Positions 8,073 to 16,640 of a DNA stretch of 64,000 bases are shown piece after piece. This DNA is from Sphingobium scionense (GTDB lineage Bacteria > Pseudomonadota > Alphaproteobacteria > Sphingomonadales > Sphingomonadaceae), in NCBI RefSeq assembly GCF_014197035.1, contig NZ_JACIEU010000014.1, forward strand, positions 1 through 64,000, given 5' to 3'. The notes beneath the pieces are model-generated. The model was given only the letters and a program-made list of their open reading frames with translations. It searched no databases and was not told where the DNA came from. Each line of letters opens with the position of its first letter. Position 1 is the stretch's first letter. The translations under genes were made by a program, and so were the position numbers.

Positions 8073-9120
8073 GGATCCTGCGCGCCAGCGCCTCAGCCTC
8101 CAGCCGGGGGCTGAAACGCTCGACATGCCACCATTCCAGCGCTTCCTCGCACGTGGAGAGGCTCTGCTTGTAGCGATCCTTGCCGGCGAGCAGCGAATAG
8201 AGGCTGAAGGCGCGCGCGGCATAATGGCCGACGGCGGCGGCGTGACAGAGCAGGCCCGGCTTGTCCTTGGCGGTGCGCGGCTGGGCGAAGGCGGACTGAT
8301 AGTTCATCGCTTGCCCGTCCTGCACGAAGTTGACCAGCAGGCCGATCGGGCCGCCGGCATCGGCAAAGCGCAGAAGTTCGACCGCGCCCGACGGCAGTCC
8401 GCGCGCCGCGATGGTGGCGACGAACTGGCGAAAGCCCTGATCGTCCCAGGCATTGTCGGCATGGCGCCCCATGTTGAGCGCGGCCATCTCGTCCAGCCAG
8501 GGGGCGATGTCATCCAGCGTGCCGACAGCGACGTCGGGCAGCGGCCCGCCATGATCCTTCATCGCGCGGCGGATCTGGCTGCGTGTGTTGCTGCTGAGCA
8601 GCGAGAGATAGTCGCCGTCGGCGGCGCGCACGGCATCGAGATCGACCTGATAGACGGGCGAGGCATCGACCCGCAGCCTGCGCCGAGCCGGCAGGCCAAG
8701 CAACGGCGAATCTGCGGCGATGCCGCTCAGCCGCAACACGCGCCAGTCACGCCGCCGGGCGATGGCATCGAGCGCGGCGGCAACGGCCGCCCCCTCCTGC
8801 CCGCGCGCGGCGAGCAGGCCATTATATTCGACATAGGGCCGGTCGATCGCCGGGTTGCCCGACTGGTTGAGACTGAGCGTCGCCACCGGGCCGAGCAGTC
8901 GCGGGCGCATCGCATGGCCGAGCAGCGCCAGCGCGACATCCTGTCCGCTTTCATCGGTGACAACGAGCAGGTCGGGCCGCACGCCATAGCTGTCGAGCCA
9001 GGCGCCCACCCAGGTCCAGCGCAGGAAGAAGGACGCATCGCTGCGCGCCTCCAGCGCCTGCCAGCGGGCGGCCAGCGCCGACCGATCGGTCGGCAAAGAG
9101 AATGTCGCGGTGAACCCCAT
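8050..9120 (-). CDS. Second CelD/BcsL-type GNAT acyltransferase
   Basis: A 356-residue protein of the same family as the gene at 6052. It opens with LAARWQALEARSDASFFLRWTWVGAWL, typical of these enzymes, and contains NTRSQIRRAMKDHG, a GNAT core with LRFADAGGPIGLLVNFVQDG, and NYQSAFAQPRTAKDKPGLL near the acyl-CoA site. The reading frame is convergent with the cupin-like gene and overlaps its last 23 bases. The arrangement acyltransferase-cupin and convergent acyltransferase suggests one small modification pathway, but no product can be named. Confidence 0.78.
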   Translation of the reverse strand: MGFTATFSLPTDRSALAARWQALEARSDASFFLRWTWVGAWLDSYGVRPDLLVVTDESGQDVALALLGHAMRPRLLGPVATLSLNQSGNPAIDRPYVEYNGLLAARGQEGAAVAAALDAIARRRDWRVLRLSGIAADSPLLGLPARRRLRVDASPVYQVDLDAVRAADGDYLSLLSSNTRSQIRRAMKDHGGPLPDVAVGTLDDIAPWLDEMAALNMGRHADNAWDDQGFRQFVATIAARGLPSGAVELLRFADAGGPIGLLVNFVQDGQAMNYQSAFAQPRTAKDKPGLLCHAAAVGHYAARAFSLYSLLAGKDRYKQSLSTCEEALEWWHVERFSPRLEAEALARRILKRPASA

Positions 9121-9173
9121 CGCGCCCCTCTTGTGACAGAGCGGCGCCGGGAATCAAGCCAATGTGCCGGGGT

Positions 9174-9539
9174 TCAGCCCGCGATACGACGCCGCGGATC
9201 GACCGTGCCATCAGCGCGGATGCCGGCGCGGATCAGATCGCGACTCATATGCCCGGTCAGGAAGCGCTGGAGCATCACGAAATCGGCGCGCAGCGACCAG
9301 AGCGGATAGCGGAAGGTCGCCGGGCGATTGCGCTCGATCAGCATATGACTGAGCCAGGCAAAACCATAGCCGGCGATCGGCAGCGCGGCGGCCAGCCACC
9401 AGCGGCCGGTGACGGAAGCCGTGGCGGCAATAGCGACCACCAGGCTGGTGCCGGCATAATGCATGGCGCGCGTCGCGGGCCGGGCATGTTCCTGCAGATA
9501 ATAGGGCCAGAAGTCCCGAAACCGGCTGATCTGGGTCAT
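9174..9539 (-). CDS. Mpo1-like (DUF962) membrane protein
   Basis: A 121-residue protein with the DUF962/Mpo1 signature: FRDFWPYYLQEHARPATRAMHYAGT at the start, membrane helices around SLVVAIAATASVTG and WLAAALPIAGYGFAWLSHMLIERN, and the conserved end FRYPLWSLRADFVMLQRFLTG. Yeast Mpo1 is a dioxygenase in fatty-acid alpha-oxidation; the bacterial role is unknown. The His residues of YLQEHARP, AMHYAGT and LSHML correspond to the metal-binding positions of the family. The ATG at 9539 is preferred to one at 9566 because the conserved part begins there. Confidence 0.8.
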   Translation of the reverse strand: MTQISRFRDFWPYYLQEHARPATRAMHYAGTSLVVAIAATASVTGRWWLAAALPIAGYGFAWLSHMLIERNRPATFRYPLWSLRADFVMLQRFLTGHMSRDLIRAGIRADGTVDPRRRIAG

Positions 9540-9569
9540 GGGGGCATCCTCTCTGTTATGCCCCATCTT

Positions 9570-10637
9570 TTAGACGTGGACGTTCAACTTGTTAAGCGCC
9601 ACGCGCCGCTTGGGCGCAAAGAGGAAATAATCATAGGCCGCGCGGGCCGCCTGGGCCATGATCTGATCGCGCGAGACATGGCCCCGGCTGTCCTTCATCA
9701 CGAAAACGGTGATCGCGAAGCGGCGGCCATCGGGCAGGCCGATGATGCCGACATCATTGCCGACGCCGTTGAGCGACCCGGTCTTGTGCGCGACCGGGGT
9801 GCCGGGCGGCAGCATGCCCGACAGGCGCAGCTTGCCTGTCTCGCAATGGCCCATGATGGTGAAGAGCAGTTGCGTGCTTTCCGGCTTCAACGCCTTGCCC
9901 GATTCATAGGCGACCAGCAGTTGGTTCATCGCCAGCGGCGTCGCCGTGTCGCGCGGATCGAGCATGAAGTCCATGTTCGGCAGGTCGCGCACATCGCGCC
10001 GCTGGATCACCGGATCGGCGCGGCGGGCGGCGCCGGCATTGCGCTGGAAGGTGCCGGACTGGGGATTGATGCCCATGGCGCGGTAGAGAAGATGCGCGGT
10101 GTCGCTGTCGACGCGCAGGCCATGGATGCCGAGGCTGGCGACGAAATCGCTGACCGCCTTCGGCCCGCCGGCGCGGGCGACCAGCACGTCGGTCGCATTA
10201 TTGTCGCTGCGCGTCAGCATCAGGTCGAGCAACTGGCTGACCGGCAGGGTCGCGCCGGGGCGCGAGAACATCCAGGCGATGCCGCCCTCGCTCGCCAGCG
10301 CGGGATCGAGCGCGAGCCGGTCGTCGAGCTTCAGGCTGCCGGCATCGACCAGCGAGAGGATGCGCCCAGCGACCGCAACCTTGTAGGCGCTGGCCATGGG
10401 GAAGAGCGTGTCGCCGTTGCGCGACTGGATCTCGCCGGTCTGCAGATCCTGCACCGCGACGCCGACCGTACCGTCCGACAAAGCGGCGAAGCGATCAAAC
10501 TCCGCCATCAGATGCGCCTCTGCCGTCAGCAGCACCTGCGGTCGGGGCGGCGGGCCGAAGGCATCGGCGCTCGGCAAGGGCGCAAAGAACAGGCCAAGGG
10601 CGGCGCAGCTGGCGCCAATTTGACGGAGAGACGGCAT
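9570..10637 (-). CDS. Class A beta-lactamase-like serine hydrolase, atypical omega loop
   Basis: A 355-residue exported protein (signal peptide about residues 1-27, start ATG 10637). It has the class A/DD-peptidase active-site set: S83-A-Y-K86, S144-D-N146 and K285-T-G287, plus GGP and RDTATP landmarks. The position matching the deacylating Glu166 of class A enzymes is Thr180 (RVDSDT), and no ExxLN motif is present. Instead about 40 extra residues lie between it and RDTATP. It should still acylate on Ser83, but efficient penicillin hydrolysis is doubtful; a periplasmic DD-peptidase or sensor role is possible. Stands alone, divergent from ung. Confidence 0.82.
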   Translation of the reverse strand: MPSLRQIGASCAALGLFFAPLPSADAFGPPPRPQVLLTAEAHLMAEFDRFAALSDGTVGVAVQDLQTGEIQSRNGDTLFPMASAYKVAVAGRILSLVDAGSLKLDDRLALDPALASEGGIAWMFSRPGATLPVSQLLDLMLTRSDNNATDVLVARAGGPKAVSDFVASLGIHGLRVDSDTAHLLYRAMGINPQSGTFQRNAGAARRADPVIQRRDVRDLPNMDFMLDPRDTATPLAMNQLLVAYESGKALKPESTQLLFTIMGHCETGKLRLSGMLPPGTPVAHKTGSLNGVGNDVGIIGLPDGRRFAITVFVMKDSRGHVSRDQIMAQAARAAYDYFLFAPKRRVALNKLNVHV

Positions 10638-10756
10638 GGCCCGTCTGTCGCCCATCATGGGTCGGGTGGCAAGATATTTGATCGTGATTTCACGCATCTG
10701 GCGACGGGGTTTGCGCGCGGTTGACGGGTGGACGCCGGGGGTCCATCACGCCCGCC

Positions 10757-11449
10757 ATGAGCGACACCATCAAGCTACACGAGAGCTGGCGCGCGCCGCT
10801 GCGCGACCAGTTCGCCAGCCCCTATATGCAGGGCCTGAAACAGTTCATCGAAGCGGAAAAGGCGGCAGGCAAGCGCATCTTTCCCAAGGGGAATGAGTAT
10901 TTCCGGGCGCTGGACCTGACCCCGCTGGACCAGGTGAAGGTGGTGGTGCTGGGGCAGGATCCCTATCATGGCGAGGGCCAGGCGCACGGCCTGTGCTTTT
11001 CGGTCCAGCCCGGCGTGCGGACGCCGCCCTCGCTGGTCAATATCTACAAGGAGCTGGAAAGCGACCTCGGCCTGCCGCGCGCGCGCCACGGCTTCCTGGA
11101 GCATTGGGCACAGCAGGGCGTGCTGCTGCTCAACAGCGTGCTGACGGTCGAGATGGGCCGGGCCGCGTCGCACCAGGGCAAGGGATGGGAGACGTTCACC
11201 GACGCGATCGTCCGGCTGGTAGCGCAGAAGGAGGAGCCGGTCGTGTTCCTGCTGTGGGGCGCCTATGCCCAGCGCAAGGCCGGCTTCGTCGATTCCGGGC
11301 GCCATCTGGTGCTGAAGGCCGCCCATCCTTCGCCGCTGTCGGCGCATAACGGCTTTCTGGGCTGCCGCCATTTCTCGCAGGCCAATGGCTTTCTGGAGGC
11401 GAAGGGGCGCGGCGCGATCGACTGGCGACTGCCGGAGCTGGCAGCTTGA
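10757..11449 (+). CDS. ung: Uracil-DNA glycosylase
   Basis: Removes uracil from DNA in base-excision repair. The 230-residue protein has all family-1 motifs: the water-activating [17 protein letters not shown], the uracil-binding [21 protein letters not shown] and the DNA-intercalation loop [11 protein letters not shown]. Length and order are normal for family 1. The ATG at 10757 begins [14 protein letters not shown] as in homologues; an earlier start at 10721 would add an unconserved dozen residues. The stop overlaps the TTG start of the ATP-grasp gene, so both are probably co-expressed. Confidence 0.96.
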   Translation: MSDTIKLHESWRAPLRDQFASPYMQGLKQFIEAEKAAGKRIFPKGNEYFRALDLTPLDQVKVVVLGQDPYHGEGQAHGLCFSVQPGVRTPPSLVNIYKELESDLGLPRARHGFLEHWAQQGVLLLNSVLTVEMGRAASHQGKGWETFTDAIVRLVAQKEEPVVFLLWGAYAQRKAGFVDSGRHLVLKAAHPSPLSAHNGFLGCRHFSQANGFLEAKGRGAIDWRLPELAA

Positions 11450-12522
11450 GCGGGCCGGCCGTCGCCCTGCTCTATCAGGCGCTGCCGCCGCCGACGATCG
11501 ACGGGCTGCGCAAGGATGCCAAGCCCGGCGGCTATTCCGATGGCGGGGCGGATATCGGCTTTGCATTGAAGGGGCTGGGCCGCACGGTCGTGACGCCAAT
11601 GCCCGCGCCCGATCCTGCACAGGCGATGCATTGGGTGTTCCCCGACACGGCCGACGGCATAGCAGCCGCGATCGCGGCCGGCGCCGACACGATCTGGGCC
11701 AATACCGTGCTGTTCGAGGGACATCCGATCGAGGCCGTGATGGGCCAGGTAGCGATCGTCGGCCAGACGCCGGCCGCCACGCAGAAGTTCGACGACAAGT
11801 TCGCGACCAACCGGATGCTGGAACAGGCCGGCCTGCCGGTGGCGCGCGGCTTTTTGCTGGCCGATCGGCCGAGCGAAGGCGTCCATGCGCTGGCCGATGT
11901 CGGGCAGGTTCTGGCCGATCTGGCCATTCCCTTCCCGCTGATCGTCAAGCCGGTGCGCGGCCGGGGCAGCCAGGGCGTGACGCTGGTGCGCGACGCCGAT
12001 GCGCTGAACGCCGCGGCCCGCAGCCTGATCGACGAGGGCAAGTTCGGCACGCTGCTGATGGTCGAGGAATTTCTGGGCGGGGAGGAAATGACCATCACCG
12101 TCCTGCCGCCCGCCGCGCCGCGCCCGTCAGGCGAAAAGGGCGACCGGCATTTCGCGCTGCGCCCGGTGCTGCGCTTCGACCAGAAGGACGGTGTCGCCCC
12201 CTATAATGGCGATGTCGCGGTGACGCAGAACAGCGTCGCGATCGGCCCGGAACGGATGGAAGAAGCGCCATTACTGGCGATGCTGGACGCCTGTGTAAAG
12301 GCGGCCGAACTGGTGGAATCGCGCGCGGTGATCCGCATCGACTGTCGCGCAGATGCCAGCGGTCAGTTCAAGCTATTCGACCTCAACATGAAGCCGAACA
12401 TGACCGGGGCGGGCCGGCCGGGCCGCGACGACCAGGATTGCCTGTCGGCGATCGCCGCGGGGGCCGATGGCTGGTCCTATGCCCGGATGCTGGATGCGAT
12501 GCTGGCGGCTGCCTGGAAATAG
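11446..12522 (+). CDS. ATP-grasp ligase, D-Ala-D-Ala ligase-like
   Basis: A 358-residue cytoplasmic protein with the ATP-grasp fold: [23 protein letters not shown], the nucleotide loop [18 protein letters not shown], the adenine hinge [14 protein letters not shown], and the metal site [13 protein letters not shown]. It resembles D-alanine-D-alanine ligases in layout, but the N-terminal domain differs from standard Ddl and no cell-division genes are near, so it is more likely to join another amino acid or small acid. The start is a TTG (11446) overlapping the ung stop; no ATG exists near the conserved N-terminus. Confidence 0.75.
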   Translation: MSGPAVALLYQALPPPTIDGLRKDAKPGGYSDGGADIGFALKGLGRTVVTPMPAPDPAQAMHWVFPDTADGIAAAIAAGADTIWANTVLFEGHPIEAVMGQVAIVGQTPAATQKFDDKFATNRMLEQAGLPVARGFLLADRPSEGVHALADVGQVLADLAIPFPLIVKPVRGRGSQGVTLVRDADALNAAARSLIDEGKFGTLLMVEEFLGGEEMTITVLPPAAPRPSGEKGDRHFALRPVLRFDQKDGVAPYNGDVAVTQNSVAIGPERMEEAPLLAMLDACVKAAELVESRAVIRIDCRADASGQFKLFDLNMKPNMTGAGRPGRDDQDCLSAIAAGADGWSYARMLDAMLAAAWK

Positions 12523-12612
12523 CGCCGCCGAATCCAGCCCCCAGAATCATTGAGGCCCGGTCCCGCTTGCGCGGGCCGGACCCCTTCCCTCTCCAAACCG
12601 GAAAGTGGAAAA

Positions 12613-12957
12613 TCAGCCGTCGTAATCGCCGCCGATATTCTGGTTGCGCGGCGGCGCCGCAGCGGTCAGGCGCAGGGCCTCCGCCGACTGGGCGATCGAA
12701 CCGATTTCATCGGGCGTATCGTCATCGTCAATCTGGACCTTCTGCAGCGACGCAACGACCGAATCATGCAGGTCGGCGGGCAGAACGGTTTCCTCGGCGA
12801 TTTCGCGCAGGGCGACGACCGGATTCTTGTCGCGGTCACGCTCGAGCGTCAGCTCGGCGCCACCGGAAATTTCACGCGCGCGCTGGGCGGCGAGCAGGAC
12901 GAGATCGAAACGGTTGGTAACCTTGTCGACGCAATCTTCGACGGTGACGCGGGCCAA
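12613..12957 (-). CDS. rpoZ: RNA polymerase omega subunit
   Basis: The 114-residue omega subunit helps assembly of the beta' subunit in RNA polymerase. The N-terminal [30 protein letters not shown] is the conserved core, followed by [18 protein letters not shown]. The acidic linker [12 protein letters not shown] and the tail [17 protein letters not shown] are of sphingomonad type and are a main reason for the taxonomic guess. The start is a TTG at 12957 with a strong AGGAGG seven bases upstream; no ATG is available there. Confidence 0.95.
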   Translation of the reverse strand: MARVTVEDCVDKVTNRFDLVLLAAQRAREISGGAELTLERDRDKNPVVALREIAEETVLPADLHDSVVASLQKVQIDDDDTPDEIGSIAQSAEALRLTAAAPPRNQNIGGDYDG

Positions 12958-13080
12958 TCGGGCCTCCTGAAAAATCAATAGGGAATCTTGAACTTGGCGC
13001 CTAGCAGCGATGGCCTGTCGAGTCAATGAAAAGCCCATAAAGCCATGGCGCACCGCGCCAAAGCAGCGCATGAAGGGACC

Positions 13081-14274
13081 ATGGCGTCGCGACACCAGGA
13101 AGCCCCGACCAGCCCGATCAGCGTCACGCTGAACGGCAATCGACTGACCGTCATCGAGGAAGGCGCGATGCTGCGCGATGCGCTGGTCGCCCTGATCGAT
13201 GGCGCGCGCACGAGCCTGAAACTCTATTATTATATCTTTGCCGACGATGGCAGCGGCCGGTTGATCTGCGAGCGTCTGGTGGCGGCGCGGGCGCGCGGCG
13301 TGGCCGTGACGCTGATGATCGACGGCTTCGGGTCGTCCGATACCCCCGATAGCCTGTTCGCCCCGCTGATCGCGGCGGGCGGCCATTTCGGCCGGTTCGG
13401 GACGCGCCGATCGACCCGCTATCTGATCCGCAACCATCAGAAGATCGCACTGGCCGACGACAAGCGGCTGATGATCGGCGGCTTCAATGTCGAGGATGGC
13501 TATTTCGGCATACCCGCCGACGATTGCTGGCGCGACCTGGGGATGCTGCTGGAAGGGCCGCAGGCCGAGGCGATGGCGCGCTGGTATGGCCAGCTATGGC
13601 GTTGGGTCACGAGCAAGGGGCAAAGGTTCCGCAGCCTGCGGGCGATGGTGCGGCACTGGCATCCCTCGCTGCATCATGATCCGGCCGATCCGTTCCGCTG
13701 GCTGATCGGCGGGCCGACCCGACGGCTGAGCCCGTGGGCGCAGGTGGTGAAGCATGACATGGACCGGGCGCAGCGGCTGGACATGGTCGAGGCCTATTTC
13801 TCGCCCGGCCGGGGCATGATGAAGCGGATCGCCCGCGCCGCCCGGCGCAAGGGCGCGCGCCTGATCCTGCCGGCCCTGTCGGACAATGGCGCGACGATCG
13901 CGGCGGCGCGGCTGCTCTATGGTCCGCTGCTGCGGCGCGGGGTCGAGATATATGAATATCAGCCCTGCAAGCTGCACATGAAGCTGATCGTGATCGACAA
14001 TGCGGTCTATATCGGATCGGCCAATTTCGACATGCGCAGCCTGTTCCTGAACCTGGAGCTGATGCTGCGGGTGGAGGATGCCGGCTTTGCCGAAGCGATG
14101 CGCGGCTTCATCACCCAGCGGACGGGCGAGAGCCGGCAGATTTCGCTGGAAACCTATCGCGCCAGCCGCACCGGCCTGACGCTGATCAAGCAGTGGATCA
14201 GCTATCTGCTGGTCGGCGTGCTGGACTATACCGTCACGCGGCGGCTGAATTTTCGCGATCCCGACGCGGATTGA
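13081..14274 (+). CDS. Phospholipase D/cardiolipin synthase-like protein
   Basis: A 397-residue protein with two HKD motifs: [19 protein letters not shown] and [20 protein letters not shown]. The paired motifs form one active site that transfers phosphatidyl groups. The protein lacks the N-terminal membrane helices of classical Cls and resembles ClsB/ClsC-type enzymes. Two in-frame starts exist (13045 and 13081); 13081 has AAGGG at good spacing. Its last 41 bases overlap the convergent FUSC gene. Either cardiolipin synthesis or another phosphatidyl transfer is possible. Confidence 0.85.
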   Translation: MASRHQEAPTSPISVTLNGNRLTVIEEGAMLRDALVALIDGARTSLKLYYYIFADDGSGRLICERLVAARARGVAVTLMIDGFGSSDTPDSLFAPLIAAGGHFGRFGTRRSTRYLIRNHQKIALADDKRLMIGGFNVEDGYFGIPADDCWRDLGMLLEGPQAEAMARWYGQLWRWVTSKGQRFRSLRAMVRHWHPSLHHDPADPFRWLIGGPTRRLSPWAQVVKHDMDRAQRLDMVEAYFSPGRGMMKRIARAARRKGARLILPALSDNGATIAAARLLYGPLLRRGVEIYEYQPCKLHMKLIVIDNAVYIGSANFDMRSLFLNLELMLRVEDAGFAEAMRGFITQRTGESRQISLETYRASRTGLTLIKQWISYLLVGVLDYTVTRRLNFRDPDAD

Positions 14275-16324
14275 GCGGAACATCGGGGGCGATGTTGCGG
14301 CGCAGGCTGGTGAGCGCCAGCAGCGCCAGCCGCCGATCATCGACCGCGCCGCTCCGGCCGATGGCGGCAAGTGCGGTGTCGATGGCGCGCACCAGCGCGG
14401 GATCGGGATCGCCCTGCCCCCTGGCGCCAAGCCGATCGAAATGCTGGCGCACCCGCCCCAGCACCACATCGAGCAGGCGATCGTCGCGGGTAGTGGCGCG
14501 AATCCGGAAGCGGTGGAGATCGTCGAGCGACATGCCCACGCGCGTGTCGCGCAATATATCGAGCAAGGGCGTGGTGGTGTCGCGGCCCAACTCGGCAAGG
14601 CGCGGGGTCAGCAGGCCGATACGGTCGAGCATGGTGTTGATCCATTTGACCGTGTCGGGCTGCTGGCGCGGATCGGTGCGCAGGGCAAGATCGCGCCAGC
14701 CCGCCCGGAGCAGGCGCAGCGCGGATTGTTCGGCGCCCACGGCGCGAACCATCTTGAGCGCCCAGACCGCGAGCAAGGCGCCCAGCATCTGGGCAATGGC
14801 GGCATTGGCGAAACTGTCGAACTGCCCGGTGTAATAGCCATCGAGGCCCATCAGGCCGGGTAGCGAGAGGATCATGCCGATCGCCATCGCCGCCAGCCGC
14901 CGCCGCACCATCATCGCGCCAACCAGCAGGAAGGCCGGCGCCAGCACCGCGACCAGCACCGGGAAGTCGGACACGCGCGGCAGGATGGCGAAAGCATAGG
15001 GCGCGGCCACCAGCACCGCGCAACAGGTGCCCTGCCACACTTTCCAGGCGGCGGGCGCGGGATCGTCCATATTGCTGAACAGGGCACAGGTGATGCTGGC
15101 GATGACCACCGCCCCTGCCCCGGCCGGCCAGGCCGATGCGATCCAGAGCAGGCAGCCGATCAGCACGGTGAGGCTGGTCGCCAGCGCGCCGCGCAGCGCC
15201 AGGCCATAGTCGCGGTGCAGGACGCGGCGGCGGGCGTTGCGGATCGCTTCCCGCGCGGGCGGTGACAGGGGGATGCGGTCGGCGCCCATCGCTGCCTGCA
15301 ATTCGCGGCAGATGGCATGGACGGCGACCAGTTCGGCCAGCCGGTCGAGCATGCTGAGTTGTAATGCCGCGTGCCAGGCGAAGGGCAAGCGGCAATCGGG
15401 CTCGCAAGCGCGTGCCCGCGCGCGCAACGCTTCTGGCGAGGCCCCCTCCCCGTCAGGCGCGTCCAGCCAGGCGACGACATCGTTCAGCAGGACATGGACC
15501 GCCGGCGGCAGGGCATCGGCGCGCTGCAACTGGCGACAGCGATCCTCGACCGCGCTGGCCAGCGGCAGCAACAGGCAAAGCTGGGTCTCCAGCGCGCGCA
15601 GCACCCCGGCCTTCAGCCGCAGCGCGCTGCTTTCGAACGGCAAATGGGTGGCCAACTGGTGCAGTTCGTGGATGTCGGTCGCCAATTGCCGGCGGTCGCA
15701 GGTCACGACCGCATCGCCATGGTCGACCCGCAGGGAATCGCGCGACCAGCGTTCGGCGTCGATCATGATCGCATCGATCCGCGCCTGGAGGCGAGCCGAC
15801 ACGGTGCGCGGGAAGACGAGGCTGTGAACCAGCGTGGCCGAGGCGATGCCGATGCCGATTTCCTGTGCGCGCAGGCTGGCGGCGGTGAAGATCGTCGCCT
15901 GCGACTCGACCGCCGGAAAGGCGACGATGCCGGCAGTATAGCCCGCCAACAGGAAGGTATAGGCGCGCGGCGTCCGGTCGAGCAGCGCGACGAAGGTGCA
16001 GAGCCCGAGCCACAGCGCCAGCGCAAGCGAGAGAAGTTCGGGGGCATTGCCGAGCAACGGCACCAGCAGGATCGCCACACCCGCGCCGATGACGGTGCCG
16101 AGCAGGCGGAACATTGCCTTTGACGACACCGCGCCGGCGAGCGGCTGGGCGACGATATAGGCGGTGATGATCGCCCAATAGGGCCGGTCCAGCCCGATCC
16201 GCAGCGCGATATAATAGGCCAGCATCGCCGCGAGAAAGGCCTTGAGCGTGAACAGCGCGTCATGGCCGCCGTAGCGATCGGCCATCCAGCGCGCTTGAGG
16301 CAAGGCAGGCGTCACGCGGCACAT
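14234..16324 (-). CDS. FUSC-family membrane exporter (aromatic acid exporter-like)
   Basis: A 696-residue inner-membrane protein with two blocks of membrane helices: an N-terminal block (YIALRIGLDRPYWAIITAY, RLLGTVIGAGVAILLVP) and a second around residues 370-500 (LATSLTVLIGCLLWIASAW), separated and followed by cytoplasmic parts. This is the fusaric acid resistance/AaeB layout, usually exporting aromatic acids with a periplasmic adaptor. No adaptor or outer-membrane gene is adjacent. ATGs at 16324 and 16285 are both possible starts. The 3' end overlaps the phospholipase D-like gene by 41 bases. Confidence 0.85.
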   Translation of the reverse strand: MCRVTPALPQARWMADRYGGHDALFTLKAFLAAMLAYYIALRIGLDRPYWAIITAYIVAQPLAGAVSSKAMFRLLGTVIGAGVAILLVPLLGNAPELLSLALALWLGLCTFVALLDRTPRAYTFLLAGYTAGIVAFPAVESQATIFTAASLRAQEIGIGIASATLVHSLVFPRTVSARLQARIDAIMIDAERWSRDSLRVDHGDAVVTCDRRQLATDIHELHQLATHLPFESSALRLKAGVLRALETQLCLLLPLASAVEDRCRQLQRADALPPAVHVLLNDVVAWLDAPDGEGASPEALRARARACEPDCRLPFAWHAALQLSMLDRLAELVAVHAICRELQAAMGADRIPLSPPAREAIRNARRRVLHRDYGLALRGALATSLTVLIGCLLWIASAWPAGAGAVVIASITCALFSNMDDPAPAAWKVWQGTCCAVLVAAPYAFAILPRVSDFPVLVAVLAPAFLLVGAMMVRRRLAAMAIGMILSLPGLMGLDGYYTGQFDSFANAAIAQMLGALLAVWALKMVRAVGAEQSALRLLRAGWRDLALRTDPRQQPDTVKWINTMLDRIGLLTPRLAELGRDTTTPLLDILRDTRVGMSLDDLHRFRIRATTRDDRLLDVVLGRVRQHFDRLGARGQGDPDPALVRAIDTALAAIGRSGAVDDRRLALLALTSLRRNIAPDVPLNPRRDRENSAAA

Positions 16325-16640
16325 CCAGCATCATCGGGCGGGGCCAGGCAGGGCGGCGACGCCGGTCGGGAGAATGAAAGCCGGACGCGTCGGCCCGCTA
16401 CGCCGGATCGGGCGCGCATTGCTGGAGCTTCAGGCAAGCCCTCTATGCGCCTGTCCATGTGGCGAAACAATATGAGCCCAAGGCACAGTCATTGTGCATG
16501 ACATGCACAACCAAACAGGGCCAGCGGGCATCAATCATCCCCTTGCCGCCGCCCCCGGCTTTCTGCACAGTCGCGCCGCCCAGCCGGGCCAGGGAGACGC
16601 ATTTCCAAGCGTCGCACAATCAGAACAAGGACATCGCCCC
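16325..16640. other. Intergenic region between divergent FUSC and M20 peptidase genes
   Basis: No gene is supported here. The stretch must hold the promoters of both divergent genes. Its one clear feature is the 19-base palindrome at 16492-16510. Confidence 0.6.
16492..16510. promoter_or_regulatory. Perfect 19-base palindrome, candidate operator
   Basis: TTGTGCATG, one central A, then CATGCACAA. It lies about 130 bases upstream of the M20 peptidase start and about 170 bases upstream of the FUSC start, in the shared promoter region. A dimeric repressor or activator could bind it. No adjacent regulator gene is present. Confidence 0.5.

Noticed and set aside
6588..8222. A 544-codon open frame on the minus strand
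   Set aside because: Antisense to the acyltransferase and cupin-like genes; Arg/Gln-rich and without motifs.
8125..10724. Two long plus-strand frames (394 and 520 codons)
   Set aside because: They are antisense to the second acyltransferase, the Mpo1-like gene and the beta-lactamase-like gene, all of which have recognisable motifs.
12550..12600. Hairpin after the ATP-grasp gene as a terminator
   Set aside because: The GC-rich stem is imperfect and no T-run follows; too weak to call.
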